From an uncultured Moraxellaceae bacterium (GTDB lineage Bacteria > Pseudomonadota > Gammaproteobacteria > Pseudomonadales > Moraxellaceae): a stretch of 5,430 bases of DNA. A program made the position numbers and the translations under genes. Where the stretch lies: contig CALEYY010000252.1 of the NCBI GenBank assembly GCA_937928295.1, positions 1-5,430 on the forward strand, given 5' to 3'. The notes under the pieces were generated by a model. The model was given only the letters and a program-made list of their open reading frames with translations. It made no database searches and had not been told where the DNA came from. Shown here piece after piece: positions 1 through 5,430 of the stretch (position 1 is the first letter of the stretch; each line of letters starts with the position of its first letter).

Positions 1-381
1 AGTGGCCGACGAGACGCCACCGCCGCGCAAACTGACGGCCGAGGTTTGCTTCATTTTGCGGCTGATGGTCGAGGCTTGCCGCCGGCCGCTCGTGGTCAAG
101 GAAGGGAACAAGAAAGACGAGCTGTTCGCACTGGATCTGGTGCCCAAGCAACACGACCGCGACCGCGCCTTTGCCATCCGGGTTGGACGCATCGCGCGAG
201 AGCACCGTGGTGGAAGGCGCGCCGGTCTTCGCCCAGGATCCGTCGAAGCCGCCCTCGAGCGGCACCCGGCCAGCCCGCACCGCCTGCGCACCTTCGCCTC
301 GTCCGCGAACCCCTCCTCCTGCGCGCGCGCAGGAGCGTGAAGGATATGAAGGCGCAGGACTCGCGGCGCCTGCAGGACGAG
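1..381 (+). pseudogene. Unrecognised GC-rich coding-like segment with broken reading frame
   Basis: I do not recognise this stretch. It is visibly richer in GC than the rest of the window (47 of 60 bases in 241-300). Codon-like composition appears to move between frames: frame 2 reads plausibly from base 2 to about 200 (a charged segment containing VVKEGNKKDELFALDLV), frame 3 from about 200 to 260 (STVVEGAPVFAQDPSKPPSS), and frame 1 from about 285 onwards (HLRLVREPLLLRARRSVKDM), which continues open into the ABC ATPase. No single frame looks coding throughout. No Walker A, ABC signature or other nucleotide-binding motif is present, although an intact YejF would have its first ATPase domain here. 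It could be a decayed gene, a chimeric assembly end, or coding DNA carrying indel errors. The frame assignments are by eye. Confidence 0.35.
316..335. repeat. Perfect 20-bp palindrome with (GC)5 core
   Basis: CTCCT, five GC dinucleotides, then AGGAG: the 20 bases equal their own reverse complement, and symmetry stops at 315/336 (C opposite C). It lies inside the GC-rich left segment, close to where the apparent reading frame changes. Such a sequence folds into a very stable hairpin and is prone to sequencing or assembly error. A regulatory role is possible but nothing supports one. Confidence 0.85.
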
Positions 382-1248
382 TACACGCGCCTGCTGCTAC
401 AGCCCTTTGCCGATGTTGGCCCCTGCCTGCGCAGCGAATCAACCATGCCCCGGCTCAGCGTCAGCCAGCTGCATGTGCGCTACCCACTGCGCAAGCACTG
501 GTGGGGCGGCGTGGCGCAATGGCATGAGGCGGTCAAGGCCGTGGGCCTGACGCTCGCACAGGGTGAGGCGCTGGGCGTGGTCGGCGAATCCGGCTCGGGC
601 AAGTCCAGCCTCGCGGCAGCCTTGCTGCGCCTAGTGCCGGCACAAGGCCGCGTGGTTTTGCTCGGGCAGGATTGGCTGGGCCTGACTGGCGAATCCTTGC
701 GCAAGGCGCGCGCCCAGCTGCAACTGGTGTTTCAGGACCCCTACGGTAGCCTCAGCCCTCGCCTCAGCGTCGGCGAGCTGATTGCCGAGGGCCTGCGCGC
801 GCATCAGCAGCTCAGCACCGAGCAGCTGGATAACGAGGTCTGTGCCGCCCTGCAAGCAGTCAAGCTCGACCCGGCCTGCCGTCATCGTTACCCGCACGAA
901 TTCTCGGGTGGCCAGCGCCAACGCATCGCGCTGGCTCGCGCCCTGATTCTGAAACCGGCGGTGCTGGTGTTGGATGAGCCGACATCGGCGCTGGATCGTC
1001 ACACTCAGGGCGAGATTGTGGCACTGCTGCGCGAGCTGCAACGCGAGCGCGGCATCAGCTACCTGTTCATCAGTCATGATTTGCGCGTGATTCGCGCGCT
1101 CTGTCATCGTGTGCTGGTCATGCAGCAGGGGCAGATCGTGGAAAGTGGCGACAGCGAGCGCTTGTTCAACGCACCCAAGCACCCCTATACCAAAGCCTTG
1201 CTGGCCGCGATGGCGCTCAGTCTTTCGCCGCAGGTAAGCCCGACATGA
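346..1248 (+). CDS. yejF: YejF-like peptide ABC transporter ATPase, C-terminal half (N-terminal domain missing)
   Basis: This is the cytoplasmic ATP-hydrolysing subunit of a YejABEF/oligopeptide-type importer. Counting from ATG 346 (300 aa), the motifs are Walker A GESGSGKS at 80-87, Q-loop Gln130 in VFQDPYGSLSP, signature FSGGQRQR at 186-193, Walker B VLVLDEP at 206-212, and H-loop His244 in FISHD. Phrases such as RHRYPHEFSGGQRQRIALAR and SYLFISHDLRVIRALCH match the second domain of E. coli YejF as I remember it. Residues 11-18 (DEYTRLLL) resemble the tail of a first ABC domain (compare HPYTKALL at 279-286), and the spacing from there to the second domain equals that in YejF. The usual two-domain protein is about 530 aa, so this copy has lost or been separated from its first domain. 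The start is uncertain: the frame is open to base 1, ATG 346 has AGGAG at 331-335 upstream, and ATG 445 has no ribosome site. It ends 89 bp before fabI. Confidence 0.8.
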   Translation: MKAQDSRRLQDEYTRLLLQPFADVGPCLRSESTMPRLSVSQLHVRYPLRKHWWGGVAQWHEAVKAVGLTLAQGEALGVVGESGSGKSSLAAALLRLVPAQGRVVLLGQDWLGLTGESLRKARAQLQLVFQDPYGSLSPRLSVGELIAEGLRAHQQLSTEQLDNEVCAALQAVKLDPACRHRYPHEFSGGQRQRIALARALILKPAVLVLDEPTSALDRHTQGEIVALLRELQRERGISYLFISHDLRVIRALCHRVLVMQQGQIVESGDSERLFNAPKHPYTKALLAAMALSLSPQVSPT

Positions 1249-1259
1249 CCCCACATCCC

Positions 1260-1282
1260 GGCAAAAGCCCTATACTTTTGCC
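1260..1282 (+). promoter_or_regulatory. Inverted repeat overlapping a -10-like box upstream of fabI
   Basis: GGCAAAA (1260-1266) and TTTTGCC (1276-1282) form perfect 7-bp arms around a 9-base spacer. TATACT at 1271-1276, a 5/6 match to the sigma-70 -10 consensus, spans the spacer and the first base of the right arm. No convincing -35 hexamer lies 16-18 bp upstream. A start of transcription near 1283 would give fabI a leader of about 55 bases. The arrangement suits a repressor operator over a promoter, but this is inference. No T-run follows the repeat, so it is not a terminator. Confidence 0.4.
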
Positions 1283-1337
1283 ACTTCTCACTCACCAACA
1301 TTCACTGCCACGAACACTTACATAACAGGAGCCTGAC

Positions 1338-2129
1338 ATGGGCATGATGACCGGCAAGCGCGTTCTCATCGTTGGTATCGCCAGCAAACTCTCCATTGCC
1401 TACGGCATCGCCCAAGCGATGCGTCGCGAAGGCGCTGAGCTCGCCTTCACCTATCAGAACGAAAAGCTGAAAGCGCGCGTGGAAGGCTTCGCAGCTACTT
1501 TCGACTCCACACTGACCTTCCCTTGCGATGTCGCCTCCGATGACGAGATCACCGGCGTGTTCGCCGCACTCGGCCAGCACTGGGACGGCCTGGATGTACT
1601 CGTGCATTCCGTGGGCTACGCGCCCGGCCACGAGCTCGAAGGCAACTATGTTGATGTCACCACGCGCGAAGGCTTCCGCATCGCTCACGACATCAGCTCG
1701 TTCAGCTTCGGCGCGCTGGCCCAGGCCGCCAAGCCGATGATGACCGGCCGCAACGGCAGCATCCTGACCCTGACCTACCTCGGTGCCGAACGCGTGGTGC
1801 CGAACTACAATGTGATGGGCCTGGCCAAAGCATCGCTGGAAGCCAATGTGCGCTACCTCGGTGCCAGCCTCGGCCCGGAAGGCATTCGCGTCAATGCCAT
1901 CTCTGCCGGTCCGATCCGTACGCTGGCTGCCAGCGGCATCAAGGACTTCCGCAAGATGCTGTCGTACAACGAAGCCGCTACGCCGCTGCGCCGCAATGTC
2001 ACCATCGAGGAAGTCGGCAACGCCGCCGCGTTCCTGTGCTCGGATCTGGCCTCGGGCATCAGCAGTGAAATTCTCTATGTGGATGGCGGCTTCAACACCG
2101 TCGCCATGCCGACGCTGGACGCGATCTGA
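1338..2129 (+). CDS. fabI: Enoyl-[acyl-carrier-protein] reductase (NADH), FabI
   Basis: FabI reduces the trans-2-enoyl-ACP double bond with NADH, the last step of each round of type II fatty acid elongation in the cytosol, and is the target of triclosan and isoniazid-type inhibitors. The 263-aa product matches the family's usual 262-265 aa and is co-linear with E. coli FabI. It has the atypical SDR nucleotide-binding start GIASKLSIAYGIAQ (13-26), the HSVGYAPG loop (90-97), and the active-site Tyr147, Tyr157 and Lys164 in YLGAER and NYNVMGLAK. The substrate-loop stretch AISAGPIRTLAASGIKDF (187-204) is intact. Position 94 is Tyr where E. coli has Phe; Gly93 and Phe204, sites of known triclosan or diazaborine resistance changes, are the sensitive type. 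AGGAG at 1327-1331, six bases before ATG 1338, selects that start over the ATGs at 1344 and 1347. The gene follows the yejF-like gene on the same strand and converges on ppiD. Confidence 0.97.
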   Translation: MGMMTGKRVLIVGIASKLSIAYGIAQAMRREGAELAFTYQNEKLKARVEGFAATFDSTLTFPCDVASDDEITGVFAALGQHWDGLDVLVHSVGYAPGHELEGNYVDVTTREGFRIAHDISSFSFGALAQAAKPMMTGRNGSILTLTYLGAERVVPNYNVMGLAKASLEANVRYLGASLGPEGIRVNAISAGPIRTLAASGIKDFRKMLSYNEAATPLRRNVTIEEVGNAAAFLCSDLASGISSEILYVDGGFNTVAMPTLDAI

Positions 2130-2152
2130 GCCACCCAGCCTTTCGCTGATAT

Positions 2153-2193
2153 AAAAAAACCGCGCCTGGACTGCTGTCCGGCGCGGTTTTTTT
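2153..2193. terminator. Bidirectional rho-independent terminator between fabI and ppiD
   Basis: Seven A (2153-2159), CCGCGCC (2160-2166), a bulged T, GGAC (2168-2171), loop TGCT, GTCC (2176-2179), GGCGCGG (2180-2186), then seven T (2187-2193). The 11-bp GC-rich stem has a U-tract on each strand, so it should end fabI transcripts on the + strand and ppiD transcripts on the - strand. It sits 23 bases after the fabI stop and 46 bases after the ppiD stop. Confidence 0.95.
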
Positions 2194-2239
2194 ATGGTGA
2201 ATCTTGCATCGCGTGACTTCTACATCACGCTGCCAGCGA

Positions 2240-4132
2240 TCATTCCGCCGGCTTTGTTTCCTTCAGGATGATCTTGGCCTCCGCCTTGAGATACCCGATC
2301 ACATCCTGCAACTCCTGCTGCCCATGGTTCTCGCCCAGCATGGTCTGCGTTGCCACACGCTGTGTGCCGGCCAAGGCCGAACCGGACTGCACTCCCGTCA
2401 CCGTCACCACCGCCGCTGCATCACTCAGCTTAGTCACGGCTGACTGCGCCTTGCCGGCAACCGGTGGCGCAATGCGGAAAGCATCGCGCAGCAATAGCGG
2501 CGGCAGCGCCGGATCACGACGCGCCACGCCCGCTTTCGTCACCACCGTCAGCCCAGCCGCCGCGGCTGTAGGCGCAAAACCGGCGCTAACGCTGGCCTGC
2601 GCGACTTTCTCGGCTTCCTTGACTGCCAGCGCCAACGCCTGATCCAGCTGCAACTTGGCGCGAATGGCCGGGGCCACCTCTGCCAGCGGCAATTTCCGCA
2701 GGGGCTCATGCGTGGCCAGGCTCAGCCAAAGCGTGGTGCCATCCTTCAAGGTCAGCGCCGAGGTATTCTTGCGCTCCTTGATCAAGTCGTCGCTGAACGC
2801 TGCATCCAGAACCTTGCGCTCATGCCACAAGCCTTCGCCTCCCTGACGCGCAAAGACTGGCGATGTCTGCACGGTCAAGCCGAAAGCCTTGGCCGGGCCT
2901 TGCAGATCAGCCGATTCATAGACAGCAGCATCGAGCTTTTCAACGGTTTGCGTGAACAGCTCATCGGCTTGTGTAGCACGAACCTCTTTCTCAAGCTCGC
3001 CCTGCAACTGCGCAAAACTGGGGATGCTCGGCTGCTTGATCGCCAACAGCTTGATCAAGTGATAGCCAAACGGAGACTTCACCACAGCAGACACCTCGCC
3101 CGCCTTGGTCAGACCGAAAAGTGCCTTGTCGAACTCGGGCACGAACTGACCACGCGCCGTAAAGCCCAGATCGCCACCTTTGCTGGCAGAGCCAGGATCT
3201 TTCGAGTTGGCCTTGGCCAGTTCGGCAAAATCAGCACCTGCCGCAACCTGCTTGGCCAGTGCCTCGATCTTCGCTTTTGCATCGGCATCCTTGACCTTGT
3301 CATCAACAGCCACAAGGATGTGCGCGGCCTGGCGTTCTTCAGCGCCAGACAGCGCCTTCACACGCTCGTCATAACGCGCCTTGACCAGCACCGGATCCAG
3401 CTTCACCTGTGCCGTGAAGGCATCGCGCGACAAGCTCAGGTAATTAACGCTAACCACTTCCGGGCGATTGAAGCGCTCTTGCTCCTGATCATAGAACGCC
3501 TTCACTTGTGCATCCGAAACCTGAACCTGGCTCATGAAGCGGCTGGCCGGAATCACTGCATAGCTGAGGTCACGACGCTGGCCATCGAGGCCGCTGAGCT
3601 GATCCAGCTCTGCCGGCGTAACAAAGGCGCTCATGAGCAGGCCGGAGGCGCGCTGCGAGGTCAGTATCTCGTCGCGGGCACGGGCTGGAAAGGTCGCTGG
3701 CGTTTCGCCGATCTGGCTCAAGACCTGCGCATAACGCGCTGGCGAAAACTTGCCACCTTCCTGGAAGGTCGGCGTGCTTTGAATCAGTGTTTGAATGGTG
3801 GCATCCGACACCTGATAACCGGAATTTTGTGCCGAATCAAGCAGGAGCTGACGCTGAATCAGGCTGTTGAGTACACGCTCACGCAGCTGCTTTTGCTGTG
3901 CATCGGTCAGCGTGGCATCAGGCCCGGATCGCGCCAACAGCTGCTGCTTCTGGTTCTCAACGGCCTTGTCGAGCAAGGAGCGGGAAATTTCATGGCCATC
4001 CACTTCTGCCACGATGACTTCCGAGCTGCCACTGAAGTAAGACTCAATACCAAGAAAGATCACCGGCAGCGTCAACAACCCCAGCATGACCTTGCCTAAC
4101 CAGCCTCTAACCACATCACGAAACGCTTGCAT
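2240..4132 (-). CDS. ppiD: Periplasmic folding chaperone / peptidyl-prolyl isomerase PpiD
   Basis: PpiD is an inner-membrane-anchored chaperone of the SurA/parvulin class that sits near the SecYEG exit and helps newly exported proteins fold. The 630-aa product opens with a short cytoplasmic segment (MQAFRDVVRGWLGK) and one membrane anchor at about residues 15-33 (VMLGLLTLPVIFLGIESYF), followed by a SurA_N-like region (about 40-180). A single parvulin domain lies at about 268-366, with the hallmarks AAHILV, DPGSASKGGDLGF and SPFGYHLIKL. The C-terminal part (about 370-630) is the less conserved PpiD tail. Length agrees with the family (about 620-630 aa). I start at ATG 4132; a TTG two codons upstream is in frame but has no better ribosome site, and no strong Shine-Dalgarno is visible for either. 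It lies downstream of hupB on the same strand, separated by a terminator, as in the usual lon-hupB-ppiD cluster. Confidence 0.94.
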   Translation of the reverse strand: MQAFRDVVRGWLGKVMLGLLTLPVIFLGIESYFSGSSEVIVAEVDGHEISRSLLDKAVENQKQQLLARSGPDATLTDAQQKQLRERVLNSLIQRQLLLDSAQNSGYQVSDATIQTLIQSTPTFQEGGKFSPARYAQVLSQIGETPATFPARARDEILTSQRASGLLMSAFVTPAELDQLSGLDGQRRDLSYAVIPASRFMSQVQVSDAQVKAFYDQEQERFNRPEVVSVNYLSLSRDAFTAQVKLDPVLVKARYDERVKALSGAEERQAAHILVAVDDKVKDADAKAKIEALAKQVAAGADFAELAKANSKDPGSASKGGDLGFTARGQFVPEFDKALFGLTKAGEVSAVVKSPFGYHLIKLLAIKQPSIPSFAQLQGELEKEVRATQADELFTQTVEKLDAAVYESADLQGPAKAFGLTVQTSPVFARQGGEGLWHERKVLDAAFSDDLIKERKNTSALTLKDGTTLWLSLATHEPLRKLPLAEVAPAIRAKLQLDQALALAVKEAEKVAQASVSAGFAPTAAAAGLTVVTKAGVARRDPALPPLLLRDAFRIAPPVAGKAQSAVTKLSDAAAVVTVTGVQSGSALAGTQRVATQTMLGENHGQQELQDVIGYLKAEAKIILKETKPAE

Positions 4133-4156
4133 GAGCAACCCACACGCTAAATTGGC

Positions 4157-4171
4157 GCACCCGGAAGGTGC
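4157..4171 (-). other. Small hairpin in the ppiD leader
   Basis: On the minus strand GCACC, loop TTCCG, GGTGC form a 5-bp GC-rich hairpin. It lies just after the hupB terminator's U-tract and about 25 bases before the ppiD ATG. It might influence read-through or ribosome loading, but it is short enough to be chance. Confidence 0.25.
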
Positions 4172-4174
4172 TGG

Positions 4175-4206
4175 AAAAAAAAGCGCGCCAGACGAGGCGC
4201 GCTTTT
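4175..4206 (-). terminator. Rho-independent terminator of hupB
   Basis: Read on the minus strand: AAAA, stem GCGCGCC, loop TCGTCT, stem GGCGCGC, then eight T. The 7-bp all-GC stem is extended by four A-T pairs and followed by a clean U-tract, in the hupB direction. It is 31 bases past the hupB stop and ends 42 bases before the ppiD start. ppiD is therefore expressed either by read-through or from a promoter in or near this short interval. The plus-strand tract is only four T, so termination in that direction should be weaker. Confidence 0.92.
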
Positions 4207-4237
4207 AAGGTATGTCGTTACAACACGCCCACCGGCA

Positions 4238-4513
4238 TCAGCCGTTGACGGCATCCTTCAGACCCTTGCCGGCCTTGAACGATGGTGTCTTTGAAGCAGC
4301 AATCTTGATTTCCTTGCCGGTCTGCGGGTTGCGACCGGTACGCGCAGCGCGCTCCTTCACAGCGAAAGTACCAAAGCCAACCAGCGTCACGGCATCGCCA
4401 CCCTTGAGGGCAGCCGAAATGGCAGCAACTGTTGCATCCAGCGCACGACCGGCATCGGCTTTGGTCATTTCGGATTTTTCAGCAATGGCATCAATCAATT
4501 CAGATTTGTTCAC
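4238..4513 (-). CDS. hupB: DNA-binding protein HU-beta
   Basis: HU is a small, abundant nucleoid protein that binds and bends DNA as a homo- or heterodimer without strong sequence preference, preferring nicked or distorted DNA. The 91-aa product has the full HU fold: N-terminal helices (MNKSELIDAIAEKSEMTKAD), the signature GFGTFAVKERAARTGRNP at 46-63, and the DNA-intercalating beta-arm with Pro63 in RNPQTG (61-66). It ends in SFKAGKGLKDAVNG. It is nearly co-linear with E. coli HupB (90 aa). The start codon is GTG at 4513, fixed by the conserved MNKS N-terminus and by AAGGGGA five bases upstream. It has its own promoter and terminator and lies between lon and ppiD on the same strand, as in many gammaproteobacteria. 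Confidence 0.97.
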   Translation of the reverse strand: MNKSELIDAIAEKSEMTKADAGRALDATVAAISAALKGGDAVTLVGFGTFAVKERAARTGRNPQTGKEIKIAASKTPSFKAGKGLKDAVNG

Positions 4514-4518
4514 AGGCG

Positions 4519-4525
4519 TCCCCTT
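4519..4525 (-). promoter_or_regulatory. Ribosome binding site selecting the hupB GTG start
   Basis: AAGGGGA on the minus strand, followed by five bases (CGCCT) and GTG at 4513. The good match and spacing support the GTG start, and no ATG offers an alternative that keeps the conserved HU N-terminus. Confidence 0.8.
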
Positions 4526-4594
4526 TTGGATAAAACCATTTTGATTATTGGAGTTGTTCAGCTGCAGGCACTAAGGGCCACGCAAGTGAGTTGT

Positions 4595-4623
4595 TTTATA
4601 AATCGCAGGGGAGCAGGAATCAA
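4595..4623 (-). promoter_or_regulatory. Sigma-70 promoter for hupB
   Basis: On the minus strand TTGATT (4623-4618), a 17-base spacer, then TATAAA (4600-4595). Both hexamers are near consensus and the spacing is optimal. Predicted transcription starts near 4588, giving hupB a leader of about 75 bases. It lies wholly in the lon-hupB gap, so hupB can be expressed independently of lon. Confidence 0.8.
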
Positions 4624-4646
4624 GCACAACTCCGTTAATTCCCCTG
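4606..4646. repeat. 7-bp inverted repeat flanking the hupB -35 box
   Basis: CAGGGGA (4606-4612) lies in the promoter spacer and TCCCCTG (4640-4646) lies upstream of the -35 box. Arm centres are 34 bp apart, a little over three helical turns. This could be a split operator, but a 7-bp match at this distance is also expected by chance fairly often. Confidence 0.3.
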
Positions 4647-4656
4647 TTTTGGTCAG

Positions 4657-4681
4657 AAAAAATTAGCTTGACGCCGCGTCA
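4657..4681 (-). terminator. Possible weak terminator at the lon stop codon
   Basis: On the minus strand the stop codon begins TGACG-CGG-CGTCA, a 5-bp stem with a 3-base loop (4681-4669). It is followed by AGCTAA and six T (4662-4657). The stem is short and the T-run is six bases away, so it would be an inefficient terminator at best. Confidence 0.3.
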
Positions 4682-5430
4682 GTGATGGCTTGCGCTCGGC
4701 TGGTCGCGTCTTTCAACACGCGCCAAGCCTGCTTCATAAGCTTCGTCACTTAGCGGTTTCGGCGATTGCGTCAATGCAATCGCCAGCACTTCATCAATCC
4801 ACTTCACCGTTCGAATCTCCAGCGCTGCTTTCACGGTCTCGGGAATGTCTTTCAGATCACGAGCATTCTCTTCGGGGATAATGACTGTGCGTACACCACC
4901 ACGATGTGCTGCCAGCAACTTCTCTTTCAACCCGCCGATCGGCAGTACCTGCCCACGCAAGGTTATCTCCCCCGTCATCGCTACGTCGGCACGCACCGGG
5001 ATGCCGGTGAGCACAGATGCCAGTACCGTGCACATACCGATACCGGCACTCGGGCCATCCTTCGGCGTCGCGCCTTCAGGCATATGAATGTGAATGTCGC
5101 GCTTCTCGAAGGTATCCGGCGACAAGCCCAAGGTGCGCGAACGCGAACGCACCACGGTCATGGCTGCACGAATAGACTCCTGCATGACCTCGCCCAGCGA
5201 GCCGGTCATGAGCTGACCGCCCTTGCCCGGCACGGCAATGGCTTCGATGGTCAGCAGCTCGCCGCCCACCGACGTCCAAGCCAGACCGGTCACCTGGCCA
5301 ACCTGATCTTCAGCTTCAGCCTTGCCATAGTTGTGCTTACGCACGCCCAGATAGGTTTCCAGCATGGCATCATCGACCACGATGGCACCCTGGCGCGTGC
5401 CCATCACGGCCTCTTTCACCACCTTGCGGC
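4679..5430 (-). CDS. lon: ATP-dependent protease Lon, C-terminal proteolytic domain (5' end outside window)
   Basis: Lon is a cytosolic hexameric AAA+ serine protease that degrades misfolded and regulatory proteins. Only about the last 249 codons of the usual roughly 780-800 are present, and the frame runs off the right edge; the first full codons read RKVVKEAV, which in Lon lies in the small AAA+ subdomain. The protease domain is complete: VGQVTGLAWTSVGGELLTIE, TGSLGEVMQES, then the catalytic Ser in KDGPSAGIGM (codon 5050-5048). The catalytic Lys, 43 residues later in GGLKEKLLAAHRGG (codon 4921-4919), completes the Ser-Lys dyad. Spacing and sequence match E. coli Lon Ser679/Lys722. The last 30 or so residues form a variable hydrophilic tail ending in SASHH. 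It is upstream of hupB on the same strand, with a 165-bp gap holding the hupB promoter. Confidence 0.97.
   Translation of the reverse strand, partial: RKVVKEAVMGTRQGAIVVDDAMLETYLGVRKHNYGKAEAEDQVGQVTGLAWTSVGGELLTIEAIAVPGKGGQLMTGSLGEVMQESIRAAMTVVRSRSRTLGLSPDTFEKRDIHIHMPEGATPKDGPSAGIGMCTVLASVLTGIPVRADVAMTGEITLRGQVLPIGGLKEKLLAAHRGGVRTVIIPEENARDLKDIPETVKAALEIRTVKWIDEVLAIALTQSPKPLSDEAYEAGLARVERRDQPSASHH

Noticed and set aside
96..446. Minus-strand open frame in the left segment
   Set aside because: The product is Arg-rich, low-complexity and unlike a folded protein, as expected from reading GC-rich DNA backwards.
631..1254. Minus-strand open frame of 207 codons within the yejF-like gene
   Set aside because: It lies opposite a region whose plus strand encodes all ABC ATPase motifs. 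The composition is that of a complementary shadow.
1412..1630. Possible triclosan-resistant FabI because of Tyr94 in place of Phe94
   Set aside because: Gly93 and the other contact residues are of the sensitive type, and Phe/Tyr at this place is a conservative change. There is no basis for a resistance claim.
2211..2230. GCGTGA/TCACGC inverted repeat just past the ppiD stop
   Set aside because: It is a 6-bp stem with an 8-base loop and no T-run, next to a far stronger terminator. It is probably chance.
2708..4099. Long plus-strand open frame (463 codons) antisense to ppiD
   Set aside because: It mirrors the ppiD codons, has no recognisable domain or ribosome site, and the minus-strand PpiD reading is clear. 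It is a shadow of biased codon use.
1..5430. Search for CRISPR arrays, tRNA/rRNA genes, insertion sequences and defence genes
   Set aside because: I see no regularly spaced repeats, tRNA-like cloverleaf, transposase motif or paired terminal repeats. Beyond the left edge the window is compact housekeeping DNA.

Overview
The window looks like chromosomal DNA from a gammaproteobacterium. The evidence is a FabI of the E. coli/Pseudomonas type, an HU-beta and a Lon that read almost residue by residue like their gammaproteobacterial counterparts, and a gene order (lon, hupB, ppiD facing fabI and a yejF-type ABC ATPase) that I recall from Pseudomonas aeruginosa (lon-hupB-ppiD-fabI-PA1807). I do not name a genus: the sequence-level match to Pseudomonas is incomplete.

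Layout. Bases 1 to about 381 are a GC-rich stretch with coding-like composition but no single intact frame, and I recognise nothing in it. It contains a perfect 20-bp palindrome and ends at an SbfI/PstI site. Immediately after this, homology to the second ATPase half of a YejF-like peptide transporter begins abruptly, and that gene ends at 1248 (+). An 89-bp gap with a short inverted repeat overlapping a good -10 box leads to a complete fabI (1338-2129, +). A bidirectional rho-independent terminator (2153-2193) separates fabI from the convergent ppiD (2240-4132, -). Upstream of ppiD, on the same strand, are a strong terminator (4175-4206), hupB with a GTG start (4238-4513, -), a well-formed sigma-70 promoter for hupB (4595-4623), and the 3' third of lon (4679-5430, -), which runs off the right edge.

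How the genes relate. Lon (ATP-dependent protease), HU-beta (nucleoid protein) and PpiD (membrane-anchored periplasmic chaperone) form the classic lon-hupB-ppiD cluster. FabI (enoyl-ACP reductase) closes the fatty acid elongation cycle. The YejF-like ATPase would energise import of peptides or similar solutes. This is conserved housekeeping DNA. I see no CRISPR array, mobile element, RNA gene or defence system, and no convincing new biological system.

The part most worth a second look is the left edge: an abrupt loss of YejF homology next to a rare restriction site, in GC-rich DNA with apparent frame switches. I think an assembly or cloning chimera, or a low-quality contig end, is at least as likely as a real rearrangement.
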